From Actinophytocola xinjiangensis (GTDB lineage: Bacteria > Actinomycetota > Actinomycetes > Mycobacteriales > Pseudonocardiaceae), in the NCBI RefSeq assembly GCF_001921215.1, contig NZ_MSIF01000004.1, forward strand, positions 62,001 through 126,000: a stretch of DNA of 64,000 bases. Reading direction: 5' to 3'. The stretch's first letter is position 1; every line of letters begins with the position of its first letter. Positions 41,611-49,607 of this stretch are shown piece by piece. Under the pieces are notes generated by a model, which was not told the DNA's origin, did no database searches, and worked only from the letters and a program-made list of their open reading frames with translations. Made by a program: the position numbers and the translations under genes.

Positions 41611-42771
41611 ATGACCAACAGCCCCGAGCGCCGGCCGATCGGCATCGCGCTCAACGGCGTGACCGGGCGCATGGGCTACCGGCAGCACCTGGTCCGCTCG
41701 CTGCTGGCCATTCGCGCCGACGGCGGCCTGCCGCTGGCCGACGGCACCGTGCTGTGGCCGGAGCCGGTGCTGGTCGGGCGCAACGAGGCCAAGCTGGCCG
41801 ACATCGCCGGGCGCCACGGGCTGACCGACTGGACCACCGACCTGCACGCCACCCTGGCCCGCGACGACGTCGAGATCTACTTCGACGCGCTCACCACCCA
41901 ACACCGGGAGAAGGCCGTCGCGGCCGCGATCGAGGCCGGCAAACACATCTACAGCGAGAAGCCGGTCGCCGCCGACCTCGCCGGGGCGATGACGCTGGTC
42001 CGCGCGGCCGACCAGGCCGGGGTGAAGGTCGGCGTGGTCGCCGACAAGATCTTCCTGCCGGGCCTCCAGAAGCTCAAGCGGCTCGTGGACAGCGGTTTCT
42101 TCGGCAAGGTCCTGTCGGTGCGCGGCGAGTTCGGCTACTGGGTCTTCGAGGGCGACTGGCAGCCGGCGCAGCGCCCGTCGTGGAACTACCGGGCCGCCGA
42201 CGGCGGCGGGATGGTGCTGGACATGTTCCCGCACTGGCACTACGTGCTGGAGCACCTGTTCGGCCCGGTCACCGCGGTGCAGTGCGTGACCAGGACCCAC
42301 ATCCCACGCCGCTTCGACGAGGAGGGCATCGAGTACCTGGCGACCGCCGAGGACGCCGCGTACGCGATCTTCGAACTGCCCGGCGGGGTGATCGCCCAGT
42401 TCAACTCGTCGTGGGCGGTGCGGGTGTTCCGCGACGAACTCGTCGAGTTCCAGGTCGACGGCACCCACGGCAGCGCCGTCGCCGGACTGCGGCACTGCCG
42501 CGCCCAGGCCAGGACCGCCACCCCGCGCCCGGTGTGGGACCCGGACCTGCCGGCCGGCACCGACCAGCGCGGCGACTGGTCGACGGTCCCGGACAACACG
42601 GTGTTCGAGAACGGTTTCCGGGTGCAGTGGGAGCGTTTCCTACGGCACGTGGTGGCGGGGGAGCCGTTCCCGTGGGACCTGCGGGCGGCGGCGCGCGGCG
42701 TGCAACTGGCCGAGCTGGCGCTGGTGGCGGCCTCGGAAGGCCGGCGCGTCGAGATCCCGGGGTTGCCGTGA
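41611..42771 (+). CDS. Gfo/Idh/MocA-family oxidoreductase
   Basis: A 386-aa NAD(P)-dependent dehydrogenase. The N-terminal Rossmann part has GIALNGVTGRMGYRQHLVRS, an unusual variant of the GxGxxG motif. KHIYSEKPVAADLAGA contains the diagnostic EKP, and the C-terminal barrel includes NYRAADGGGMVLDMFPHWHYVLEHLFG, with candidate substrate/catalytic Asp and His. Family members act on sugars, inositols and keto-sugars. The AGAGGGAG site supports ATG 41611. It is the first intracellular enzyme of the regulon, followed by the repeat segment and DUF993. Confidence 0.9.
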   Translation: MTNSPERRPIGIALNGVTGRMGYRQHLVRSLLAIRADGGLPLADGTVLWPEPVLVGRNEAKLADIAGRHGLTDWTTDLHATLARDDVEIYFDALTTQHREKAVAAAIEAGKHIYSEKPVAADLAGAMTLVRAADQAGVKVGVVADKIFLPGLQKLKRLVDSGFFGKVLSVRGEFGYWVFEGDWQPAQRPSWNYRAADGGGMVLDMFPHWHYVLEHLFGPVTAVQCVTRTHIPRRFDEEGIEYLATAEDAAYAIFELPGGVIAQFNSSWAVRVFRDELVEFQVDGTHGSAVAGLRHCRAQARTATPRPVWDPDLPAGTDQRGDWSTVPDNTVFENGFRVQWERFLRHVVAGEPFPWDLRAAARGVQLAELALVAASEGRRVEIPGLP

Positions 42772-43055
42772 TGGCCGGCCACGCGCGTGTGGTTGGACCG
42801 GCATGGCGCAATCCCGGTCCTGCCGTGATGGCCGGCCGCCCGGGTGTCGTTGATGCCGGAGGGCCGGCGCGTCGGGATCCCGGTCCTGTCGTGGTGCTTG
42901 GCCGTGTGGATGTGGTTGGTGCTGGGGGGCTGGGGTGGCGCGATGTCGGTGCTGTTGTGGTGGCCGGCCGCGCGGATGTGGTTGATGCCGCAGGACCGGC
43001 ATGGCGCGATTTCGGCCCTGCTGGGACGGTCGGGTGTGGGGAAGGGCCGCGATGA
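42771..43055 (+). repeat. Four imperfect 66-bp tandem repeats forming a coupled short frame
   Basis: From 42771 to about 43020 the sequence consists of four imperfect units with a 66-bp period (the first unit 57 bp), each beginning close to GATGGCCGGCC and carrying GTGGTTG and a GGTGGCGCG-like end. The repeats are in frame: each unit reads about 22 residues of the type MAGRPGVVDAGGPARRDPGPVV. The frame starts with an ATG that overlaps the Gfo/Idh/MocA stop (TGATG) and ends with a TGA that overlaps the next start (ATGA), giving a 94-codon frame exactly coupled to both neighbours. Whether it is translated is unknown; it may only be a minisatellite spacer. Confidence 0.7.
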
Positions 43056-44218
43056 CCGGCCGCCCGGACGAGGTCGTGCTGCCCGGCGGTCGGGTGTACC
43101 GGGTGCGGGGCGCGGACCAGGTCGAGGCTCTGCCCCCGGCCCGCAGCCGCGTCGCCTACGCGGCGGCGCACGTGGTGGCCTCCCCGGTGGCCGAGAACGT
43201 GCCCGGCGCGCCGGCCGTCCTGGACTGGGAGGCGACGTTGGCGTTCCGCCATCACCTGTGGCGCCACGGTTTCGGCGTCGCGGAGGCGATGGACACCGCG
43301 CAGCGGGGGATGGGCCTGGACTACCCGGCGGTGCGTGAGCTGGTGCGCCGCAGCGCCGCGGAGGCCCGCTCGGTCGGCGGACGCATCGTCGCCGGTGTGG
43401 CCACCGACCAGCTCCCGCCCGGCCCGGCGACCCTGCCGGCGGTGCTGGATGCCTACCGGGCGCAGCTGGCCGACGTCACCGAGGCCGGGGCGGTGCCCGT
43501 CCTGATGTGCAGCCGCCACCTGGTGGCGGCGGCCCACGGCCCGCACGACTACCTGTCGGTCTACTCGACGTTGCTGGCGGAGGCTCCCGGCCCGGTCCTG
43601 CTCCACTGGCTGGGCCCCATGTTCGACACCGCTTTGACTGGTTACTGGGGCTCGTCCGACGTGGACGAGGCGGCGGAGTCGGTCCTGGCCCTGGTCAAGG
43701 AACACGCACCGAAGGTCGACGGCATCAAGGTGTCCCTGCTGGACGCCGACTTCGAGATCGCCCTGCGCCGCCGCCTACCCCCCGGCGTCCGCCTGTACAC
43801 CGGCGACGACTTCAACTATCCGACGCTGATCGCCGGGGACGAGCAGGGGTACTCGGATGCGCTGCTGGGCGTGTTCGCCGCCCTGGCGCCGGTCGCGGGC
43901 CCGGCGCTGCACCGCCTCGACGCGGGCGACATGACGGGGTTCCGGGAGTTGATGGACCCGACGGTCCCGCTGGCCAGGCATCTGTTCGCCGCCCCCACCC
44001 AGTTCTACAAGACGGGGATCGTGTTCCTGTCGTGGCTGGCCGGCCACCAGTCCCACTTCACGATGGTCGGCGGGTTGCAGTCGGGCCGTTCCCCCGCCCA
44101 CTGCGCCCGCCTGCTGGAGTTGGCTGATGAGGCCGGCCTCCTGCCCGACCCCGGCCTGGCCGCCGCCCGCGCCCGCGCCTACTTCGCCACGGCGGGCGTG
44201 CCCCAGGAGGTGCGTTGA
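43052..44218 (+). CDS. DUF993 / dihydrodipicolinate synthase-like protein
   Basis: A 388-aa protein matching DUF993, an aldolase-like TIM-barrel family: YAAAHVVASPVAENVPGAPAVLDWEATLAFRHHLWRHGFGVAEAMDTAQRG at the N-terminus, HGPHDYLSVYSTLLAEAPGPVLLHWLGPMFD, and KVDGIKVSLLDADFE with a candidate Schiff-base Lys. The family is regularly found with a Gfo/Idh/MocA dehydrogenase and a sugar isomerase, as here, suggesting cleavage of a keto-sugar intermediate. The substrate is not established. ATG 43052 overlaps the stop of the repeat frame. Confidence 0.85.
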   Translation: MTGRPDEVVLPGGRVYRVRGADQVEALPPARSRVAYAAAHVVASPVAENVPGAPAVLDWEATLAFRHHLWRHGFGVAEAMDTAQRGMGLDYPAVRELVRRSAAEARSVGGRIVAGVATDQLPPGPATLPAVLDAYRAQLADVTEAGAVPVLMCSRHLVAAAHGPHDYLSVYSTLLAEAPGPVLLHWLGPMFDTALTGYWGSSDVDEAAESVLALVKEHAPKVDGIKVSLLDADFEIALRRRLPPGVRLYTGDDFNYPTLIAGDEQGYSDALLGVFAALAPVAGPALHRLDAGDMTGFRELMDPTVPLARHLFAAPTQFYKTGIVFLSWLAGHQSHFTMVGGLQSGRSPAHCARLLELADEAGLLPDPGLAAARARAYFATAGVPQEVR

Positions 44219-44219
44219 G

Positions 44220-44381
44220 GTGCCGCGGTTCCCACCCGCCGAGCTGACGTCACGGGAGGCTGGGCGGCCGTCCGCCGCACGAGCTCGTGTCGTGACTGGT
44301 GGTGTCGTGCGGGGCGGCGTGAGGGCGGTGCCCGACGTCGTGGCGGGTGTCGGGTCGGCGATCAACGAGGGGGTCGGTTGA
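44220..44381 (+). other. Possible 53-codon coupled frame, low complexity
   Basis: The gap between DUF993 and the isomerase is fully open in one frame: GTG 44220, one nucleotide after the DUF993 stop, to a TGA at 44379-44381 that overlaps the isomerase ATG (TGATG). The predicted sequence is Ala/Arg/Val-rich (VVTGGVVRGGVRAVPDVVAG) and looks like the neighbouring repeat segment. I see no ribosome site. It may be GC-driven chance or a translated spacer. Confidence 0.25.
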
Positions 44382-45175
44382 TGGGTCTGGAGCGGTTCTC
44401 GTTCAACCAGGCGACGGCGAAGTTCTGGCCGCTGCCGGAGGTGGTCGCCGGCTGCGCGGTAGCCGGAGTGCCGGGCATCGGCCTGTGGCGCGAGCCCGTC
44501 CGCGACTACGGCTTGGCCCGCACGGCCGCGTTGGTCCGCGAAGCCGGCCTGACCGTCACCTCCCTGTGCCGAGGCGGCTTCTTCGGCGCCGACGACTGGC
44601 TGGACGACAACCGAGCCGCCATCGACGAGGCGGCCGAGTTGGGGGCGCCGGCGGTGGTGCTGGTGTGCGGGGGCCTGGCCGGGCGGTCACTCGAGCCGGC
44701 GCGGGCTCGAGTGGCGGCCGGGCTGGAAGCGTTGGCCCCCTACGCGTTGGACGCCGGCGTCCGCCTCGCCATCGAACCGATGCACCCCATGTTCTGCGCC
44801 GACCGCAGCGTCGTCGCGACCCTTGGTGCGGCGCTCGACCTGGCCGCCCCGTTCCCCCCGGAAGCCGTCGGCATCACGGTGGACACGTACCACGTGTGGT
44901 GGGACGAGCGGGTGTGGGAGCTGATCGCCGCCGCCGCCGGCCGCATCGCCTGCTTCCAACTGGCCGACTGGATCCTCCCGCTCCCGGCGGACGTCCTGGT
45001 CGGCCGAGGCCTCCCCGGCACCGGCCACATCGAGTTCCCCCGCTTCCTCACGGCGGTCGCCGCCACCGGCTACACCGGCCCGATCGAGGTGGAGGTCTTC
45101 AACGCCGAACTGTGGTCGCGCCCCGGCCAGGAAATCCTCAACGACACGATCGCCGCCTACCTCGCCCTCACCTGA
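44381..45175 (+). CDS. Sugar phosphate isomerase/epimerase
   Basis: A 264-aa xylose-isomerase-like TIM barrel of the AP2Ec/IolE-type family: GVPGIGLWREPVRDYGLA, VRLAIEPMHPMFCADRSVV (Glu metal ligand), GITVDTYHVWWDE (Asp/His ligands), GTGHIEFPRFL and GPIEVEVFNAELW (Glu). All expected metal-binding residues are visible. It probably isomerises or epimerises the keto-sugar made by the upstream dehydrogenase. It is the last gene of the LacI regulon. ATG 44381 is preferred over TTG 44378. Confidence 0.9.
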   Translation: MGLERFSFNQATAKFWPLPEVVAGCAVAGVPGIGLWREPVRDYGLARTAALVREAGLTVTSLCRGGFFGADDWLDDNRAAIDEAAELGAPAVVLVCGGLAGRSLEPARARVAAGLEALAPYALDAGVRLAIEPMHPMFCADRSVVATLGAALDLAAPFPPEAVGITVDTYHVWWDERVWELIAAAAGRIACFQLADWILPLPADVLVGRGLPGTGHIEFPRFLTAVAATGYTGPIEVEVFNAELWSRPGQEILNDTIAAYLALT

Positions 45176-45276
45176 GGGCGCCGGCGGCACGATCACCGAT
45201 CGGGCTCCACAAGTCTGACACACCAACGGCCGCGACCAATCCACGCGCGGATGGGCTACCAGGGAATGGTGCCCCG

Positions 45277-45678
45277 ATGAAGAGCGCGATCCTGGTGTCC
45301 CGGGATGTCGGGGTGTTCGACAAAGTTCGAGAATTCCTCCTGGTTGAGGGCGGGACGGCGTCCACCGACAGTCTCGCGAAGGACGCCGTTGTGCAGGTGG
45401 CCGATGGCCAGGGACGTCTGTTCACGGTGTTCGCGAACAACGACGGCACATTCGATCTCGGGGGATTCGATGAATCGTACAAGCCCAGTGGTGATTTCGG
45501 GGTGCCGGACGATCTGGAAGACATGACAGTGTGCTACATCGAATGCCGCTGGGAGGATCTGTTCGCGAACATGGTGTGCCGGTTGTCCGGGCTGCTGTCC
45601 CAGCCGGCCTGGGTCGTGGATGGCGACGGTATCGTCTGGCCGGCCACTGGGGTCGATCCGAAGAGGATCCGACTCTAG
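45277..45678 (+). CDS. Conserved hypothetical protein (133 aa)
   Basis: Unrecognised soluble protein beginning MKSAILVSRDVGVFDKVREF. The segments GQGRLFTVFANNDGTFDLGGF and DMTVCYIECRWEDLFANMV suggest an alpha/beta fold, and the C-terminus (WVVDGDGIVWPATGVDPKRIRL) is strand-rich. There is no signal peptide or membrane helix. The upstream 100 bp is non-coding and base composition is slightly lower in GC than the flanks. Some immunity-type proteins of polymorphic toxin systems look similar, but I cannot support that. Confidence 0.65.
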   Translation: MKSAILVSRDVGVFDKVREFLLVEGGTASTDSLAKDAVVQVADGQGRLFTVFANNDGTFDLGGFDESYKPSGDFGVPDDLEDMTVCYIECRWEDLFANMVCRLSGLLSQPAWVVDGDGIVWPATGVDPKRIRL

Positions 45679-45763
45679 GAGTTCGGATTCCTGAACCGCC
45701 GTGATTCGGGCTGTGGACGGCGTCCGTGGGTGTCGGCGGGAATCGGGTCGCTACCGTGTTCGT

Positions 45764-46348
45764 GTGCGGATTCGTGGGTTGCTGGTGGGTGTGTTGTTGG
45801 TGGTGACGTCGTGTTCGTCGAGTGAGGCGGCCGCGGTGTTGCGGGACGGGTCGATCGTGCCGGTGGGGCAACGGGTGGCGATCGGCGAGGTCAGCGGCGA
45901 GGATCTGCTGGACCCGGCGAGGACGGTCGCGGTGGACGACTACGTCGGGCAGGTCGTCGTGGTGAACGTGTGGGGGGCTTGGTGTCCGTCGTGTCAGGCG
46001 GAGGCGGGGGATCTGGAGCGGGTTCACCAGGAGTTCGTCGACGAGGACGTCGCGTTCGTCGGGATCAACGTGCGGGACCGGATTCGGGAGAGCGCGGTGG
46101 ACTTCGTGCGGGACCGGTCTATCAGTTACCCGTCGATCCACGACCCGTCGATGCGGACGTTCGTCGAGTTGAAGGACTACCGGAACGTGGCGATCCCGTC
46201 GACGCTGATCCTCGACCGGCGGCACCGGGTGGCGTCGGCGTTCGTCGGGGCGGTGACCGGCGACGAGCTGGCGGACAAACTTCGGGTGGTGGTGGACGAG
46301 AAGAACACCACCCGCTCAGCTGAGGAACCCGTGGGCGTCGGCGGCTAG
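45764..46348 (+). CDS. TlpA/ResA-like thioredoxin lipoprotein
   Basis: A 194-aa lipoprotein starting at GTG 45764: signal VRIRGLLVGVLLVVTSC with lipobox Cys near residue 17, then an AhpC/TSA-thioredoxin fold with the redox motif NVWGAWCPSCQAEAGDL (CPSC) and a cis-Pro region NVAIPSTLILD. Such extracytoplasmic thioredoxins reduce disulfides, for example in cytochrome c maturation. No ccs genes are adjacent. The 3' end overlaps the convergent DUF6228 gene by 33 bp. Confidence 0.88.
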   Translation: MRIRGLLVGVLLVVTSCSSSEAAAVLRDGSIVPVGQRVAIGEVSGEDLLDPARTVAVDDYVGQVVVVNVWGAWCPSCQAEAGDLERVHQEFVDEDVAFVGINVRDRIRESAVDFVRDRSISYPSIHDPSMRTFVELKDYRNVAIPSTLILDRRHRVASAFVGAVTGDELADKLRVVVDEKNTTRSAEEPVGVGG

Positions 46349-46756
46349 ACGGCTCAACTGCTCGCCGGCCTCCAGGACGACGGTCGTCGACGCCGACCAG
46401 GTGCCGTCCTGGTGGCGCCACGGGGTGAGGGTCCAGGTCAGGCTCACGTGGCCCCCGGAGCCGAACACCGCGTCGATCCGCAGGTCGCCGTCCAGGGTGG
46501 TCCACGTTCGGGTGCCGTCCCAGCCGGTGAAGTCCGTGGCCAGGCCGTCGAGGAACGGGACGAGGTCGGTGCCACCCATGACCGACAGGGTCACGCCGTG
46601 CAGTGTCGCGGTCAGGCCGGGGGCCGCGATCTGGGCGCAGACGTCGATCGAACCGTCGTTCCACGGGTCGACGCGGTGACACAGCCGCACCCACGTCCCC
46701 TGGTCCGGGGTGCCGGCGGACAGGCCCTCGCCGTCCGGGTCGTGATCACAGTCCAC
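46316..46756 (-). CDS. DUF6228 family protein
   Basis: A 146-aa protein resembling DUF6228: GTWVRLCHRVDPWNDGS, FLDGLATDFTGWDGTRTWTTLDGDLRI, GHVSLTWTLTP and a VLEAGEQLSRLA end. Function is unknown. I place the start at GTG 46756 because a strong terminator hairpin (46773-46804) lies immediately upstream; ATG 46813 is in frame but would put the hairpin inside the gene. It follows the xylanase gene on the same strand, separated by that terminator. Confidence 0.72.
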   Translation of the reverse strand: MDCDHDPDGEGLSAGTPDQGTWVRLCHRVDPWNDGSIDVCAQIAAPGLTATLHGVTLSVMGGTDLVPFLDGLATDFTGWDGTRTWTTLDGDLRIDAVFGSGGHVSLTWTLTPWRHQDGTWSASTTVVLEAGEQLSRLAADAHGFLS

Positions 46757-46772
46757 CGCGGCAGGGTAGCCA

Positions 46773-46804
46773 GGCACGGCGTCCTCCGCCGAGGACGCCG
46801 TGCC
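46773..46804 (-). terminator. Strong hairpin terminator after the xylanase gene
   Basis: A 14-bp perfect stem GGCACGGCGTCCTC (46773-46786) / GAGGACGCCGTGCC (46791-46804) with a CGCC loop, 9 bp beyond the xylanase stop. There is no U-tract, as is common in actinobacteria. Confidence 0.8.
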
Positions 46805-46812
46805 CGCCGGCA

Positions 46813-47766
46813 CTAGCCGGTACTACAGGAGACCGATGGCCAGTTCCAGTTGCCGTTGGCCTGGATGGTGACGCCGAAGTTGTTGCCGTTCCCGTTGGGG
46901 CGGCCGACCATCTGTTGGGCCGTCGGCCACGTCGCGTTGACGTTCCAGGTGGCGATGATCTTCGCGGGGGACGGGACGTTCATCGTCACGTTCCAGTTGC
47001 TGGAGCCGGTGACCGAGACGTTGAGGTTGTAGCGGTCACTCCACCGGTCACCGGCCGACAGGTTCGCGGTGCAGCCGCCGGGTTGGGGGTCGCCGCCGCC
47101 GGGGGTGCCGCCGACGGTGATGTTGGAGTTGCCGCTGGACTGGTAGCCCTCGGTGGCCATGATCATGTAGGCGTGGTTCGTGCCCAGGTTCATGCCGTTG
47201 CGGGCCCACGCGTCGAAGTGGTTGCCCGACGTGATCGTGCCGCCGGTGCGCTTGGACTGCCGCACACTCCAGAACTGCGGGAAGGTCTGGGTGCCGTCGA
47301 TCGACGGCGCGTTGTACCGCATCGTCTGGTAGATGTCGTACGTGCCACCGTCGCTGGTGACCGTGCCCTTGTACGTGCCGGTCGGGCGGTACGTGCCCCA
47401 GTTGTCGACGACGTAGTACTCGACCAGCGGGCTCCTCGTCCACCCGTACAGCGTCAGATACGCGTTGCCGGACGGGTTGAAACTGCCCGAGTACGTCACC
47501 GCGCGCCGACTGCCGGTCGCCCAGCCCTTGCCGGCCACGAAGTTTCCGGTGTTGCGCCACGAGGTGCTGTAGTTGCCGTTCGAACCCAGGTCCATCGAGA
47601 CGGTGCCCTGGCTGTCGGTCCAGAACGAGTAGTAGTAGCCGCCGTGGTTGCCGGTCTGGTTCGTGTCGATGGCCGCCGCCGTGCCCGGCCACGTCGCCGT
47701 GACCACGAACAGCGCGGCGGCGAACAGCCGGCCGAGGATCCTGCCGGTGCGTCTCTTCGAACTCAT
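46813..47766 (-). CDS. Secreted GH11 endo-1,4-beta-xylanase with CBM2
   Basis: A 317-aa secreted enzyme. Signal peptide at residues 1-32 ([21 protein letters not shown]). A GH11 jelly roll spans residues about 36-218, with catalytic Glu116 in [12 protein letters not shown] and acid/base Glu206 in [13 protein letters not shown] short Gly/Pro linker ([13 protein letters not shown]) joins a C-terminal CBM2 (232-317) with conserved Trp242, Trp258, Trp274 and Trp307/309 and an N/C-terminal Cys pair. It hydrolyses xylan outside the cell and binds cellulose or xylan surfaces. A CGAAACTTTCG palindrome upstream suggests xylan-specific control. Confidence 0.95.
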   Translation of the reverse strand: MSSKRRTGRILGRLFAAALFVVTATWPGTAAAIDTNQTGNHGGYYYSFWTDSQGTVSMDLGSNGNYSTSWRNTGNFVAGKGWATGSRRAVTYSGSFNPSGNAYLTLYGWTRSPLVEYYVVDNWGTYRPTGTYKGTVTSDGGTYDIYQTMRYNAPSIDGTQTFPQFWSVRQSKRTGGTITSGNHFDAWARNGMNLGTNHAYMIMATEGYQSSGNSNITVGGTPGGGDPQPGGCTANLSAGDRWSDRYNLNVSVTGSSNWNVTMNVPSPAKIIATWNVNATWPTAQQMVGRPNGNGNNFGVTIQANGNWNWPSVSCSTG

Positions 47767-47927
47767 GCGTGCGTCCTCCTCGTCGAGGGCGTTGCAGGGG
47801 AAGAATGCAAAAATTATCCGTATCGCCTGTGAATGTTGTCAATTATTTTCGGATTTGTTGCGGGAGCCTTCCGGGCACGGTTGCAGCGGACTTTGCGGCG
47901 GAAAGATCCAGTTCCTCGGCCTGCTTT

Positions 47928-47940
47928 CCGAAACTTTCGG
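47928..47940. promoter_or_regulatory. Xylanase-type palindrome CCGAAACTTTCGG
   Basis: A perfect 13-bp palindrome 162 bp upstream of the xylanase start. The core CGAAA-N-TTTCG is the conserved element described in Streptomyces xylanase promoters, where it is a repressor site. The distance is larger than usual, so the promoter may be far upstream. It also lies 45 bp before the divergent XRE gene. Confidence 0.55.
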
Positions 47941-47985
47941 CTATGTGGACCCCGAGGGGGTCGGGTCTGCGGAGCGTGTCGTAAC

Positions 47986-48825
47986 GTGCGCCGCGTGTCA
48001 TCATCAGACGTACCTGGCGTTGGCGTGGAACGACAGCTGCTCGCGGACGAGGTGCGTGCGCTGCGCGCCCGTCGCGGCTACTCCCAGGACGAGTTGGCCA
48101 AACTCATCGGGTTCAGTCAGTCCACGATCAAGAACATCGAAACGGCCTACCGAATGCCGACCAAGGAGCAGGCCCACCTGCTCGACAAGGCACTCGACAC
48201 GGCGGGGGTCCTGACGCGCTGGGAGTCCCGCATCCGAGCGGCACCGATCTCCCCGGGTTTCCGACCTTTCGCCGCTGCGGAAGCGGAAGCCCGTGCTCTC
48301 AAGTGGTTTGAGTACTCGGTTGTACCGGGTCTACTCCAAACCGAGGAGTACGCCCGAATGCTTGTGGAGGCATTTCCCGGCCTGACTGAGAGTGAGGTGG
48401 TCGCGCGGGTAGCGGCGAAGCTGGATCGACAGGCGGTGTTGGAACTTGAGGATCCGCCTTGGTTCTGGGCCGTCATCGACGAGCATGTGCTGCACCGAAA
48501 TGTCGGTGGTCCCCCAGTGATGGCTGCGCAGTTGGCGAAGCTGGTCGAGTTTGCCCGTCGTCCCAGGGTCTGCATCCAGGTGCTCTCGGCCGCCTGTCCG
48601 CACAACGCGATGGGCGGGGGGTTCGTCATCGCGGAGGTTGCTCGACAGTCGACTGTGGCGTACGTGGACACGGTTCTGGATGGTCAGACCGTTTACGACC
48701 GGGCCATGGTTGAGATGGTTGGGGTAGTCTGGGAGTCGATCCGGACCAAAGCGTTGTCCGACAACGAGTCTCTGGGTCTCATTGAGGAAGGTGCGCAACA
48801 GTGGCAACAGCGGATCGCGTCGTGA
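47986..48825 (+). CDS. XRE-family regulator with DUF5753 domain
   Basis: A 279-aa regulator: HTH LLADEVRALRARRGYSQDELAKLIGFSQSTIKNIETAYRMPT near residues 15-60, then DUF5753 (EAEARALKWFEYSVVPGLLQTEEYARMLVEAFPGLT through to STVAYVDTVLDGQTVYD). The start may be GTG 47986 (GGAG 11 nt upstream) or GTG 47995. A DUF397 gene overlaps its 3' end, the usual pairing. It is divergent from the xylanase gene. Confidence 0.9.
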   Translation: MRRVSSSDVPGVGVERQLLADEVRALRARRGYSQDELAKLIGFSQSTIKNIETAYRMPTKEQAHLLDKALDTAGVLTRWESRIRAAPISPGFRPFAAAEAEARALKWFEYSVVPGLLQTEEYARMLVEAFPGLTESEVVARVAAKLDRQAVLELEDPPWFWAVIDEHVLHRNVGGPPVMAAQLAKLVEFARRPRVCIQVLSAACPHNAMGGGFVIAEVARQSTVAYVDTVLDGQTVYDRAMVEMVGVVWESIRTKALSDNESLGLIEEGAQQWQQRIAS

Positions 48826-48983
48826 ACTGGCGCAAGTCAAGCCGAAGCCAGGGCAACGGCAGTGCGTGTGTCGAGGTCGGCCAGGCCGCCAAGGCGGTTC
48901 TGGTGCGTGACACGAAGAACCGGACCGGTGGGCAGCTGGCCTTCTCGCCCGACTCGTGGAGCCGGTTCCTCCGCGATCGCTAG
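48801..48983 (+). CDS. DUF397 protein
   Basis: A 60-aa DUF397 protein (VNWRKSSRSQGNGSACVEV, VLVRDTKNRTGGQLAFSPDSW). GTG 48801 has GAGGAAGG 9 nt upstream and lies within the XRE gene; the internal GTG 48822 overlaps the XRE stop. It is the partner of the XRE-DUF5753 regulator. Confidence 0.88.
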   Translation: MATADRVVNWRKSSRSQGNGSACVEVGQAAKAVLVRDTKNRTGGQLAFSPDSWSRFLRDR

Positions 48984-49001
48984 GACACGCACAATGGGCC
49001 C

Positions 49002-49607
49002 ATGGCGATCATGGTCGATGGGCTCGGGATGCGGGCGGGCGAGCACTGGCTGTTCCGTGACCTGACCCTCGACCTGCCCGCCGGCACCTGCCTCACGCTT
49101 GCCGGCGCCAACGGCGCCGGCAAGTCCACCCTTCTCCACTGTCTCTACGGGCTGCGGCAGCCCACCGACGGCACCGTCACCGTCGACGGGCGCGCACCCG
49201 ATGAGCGGGACCCGGGGTTCCGGCGGAACGTGTCCGTCCTGCTCGACGACTCCGACTTCTTCGCCGAACTGTCACCCCGACAGCACCTTCAACTCCTCCT
49301 CGACAGCTTTCGGACCGGCGACGAACCGGACCCGTGGCTCGACCGCGCGGGCCTCGGGGAGCGCGCCGACGTGCATGCCTACCACCTCTCCGCCGGGCAG
49401 CGGCGCCGGCTGCTGCTGCTCGGCGCCGTCGCCCGACCCCATCACGTCCTTCTTCTCGACGAGCCCGAGCGCGCCCTCGACACCCAGGGCAAGGAGTGGC
49501 TCGCCGACCTCGTCCAGGCCGAGTGCTCGCAGGGCCGCACCGTCGTCATGGCCACCCACCACCCACCGCTGGTCGACCTCGCCGACCAGGTCGTCACGCT
49601 CGGATGA
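49002..49607 (+). CDS. ABC transporter ATP-binding protein
   Basis: A compact 201-aa ATPase: Walker A GANGAGKSTLLHCLYGL, signature LSAGQRRRLLLLGA, Walker B HHVLLLDEPERALD, H-loop MATHHPPL. The signature is LSAGQ rather than LSGGQ. It pairs with the following membrane gene (ATGA overlap), forming a two-gene exporter that follows the XRE/DUF397 pair by 18 bp. The substrate is unknown. Confidence 0.88.
   Translation: MAIMVDGLGMRAGEHWLFRDLTLDLPAGTCLTLAGANGAGKSTLLHCLYGLRQPTDGTVTVDGRAPDERDPGFRRNVSVLLDDSDFFAELSPRQHLQLLLDSFRTGDEPDPWLDRAGLGERADVHAYHLSAGQRRRLLLLGAVARPHHVLLLDEPERALDTQGKEWLADLVQAECSQGRTVVMATHHPPLVDLADQVVTLG

Noticed and set aside
42640-43002. A His/Pro/Arg-rich minus-strand open frame across the tandem repeat
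   Set aside because: It is the reverse reading of the 66-bp repeats, with no start signal; the coupled plus-strand frame is the only one with support.
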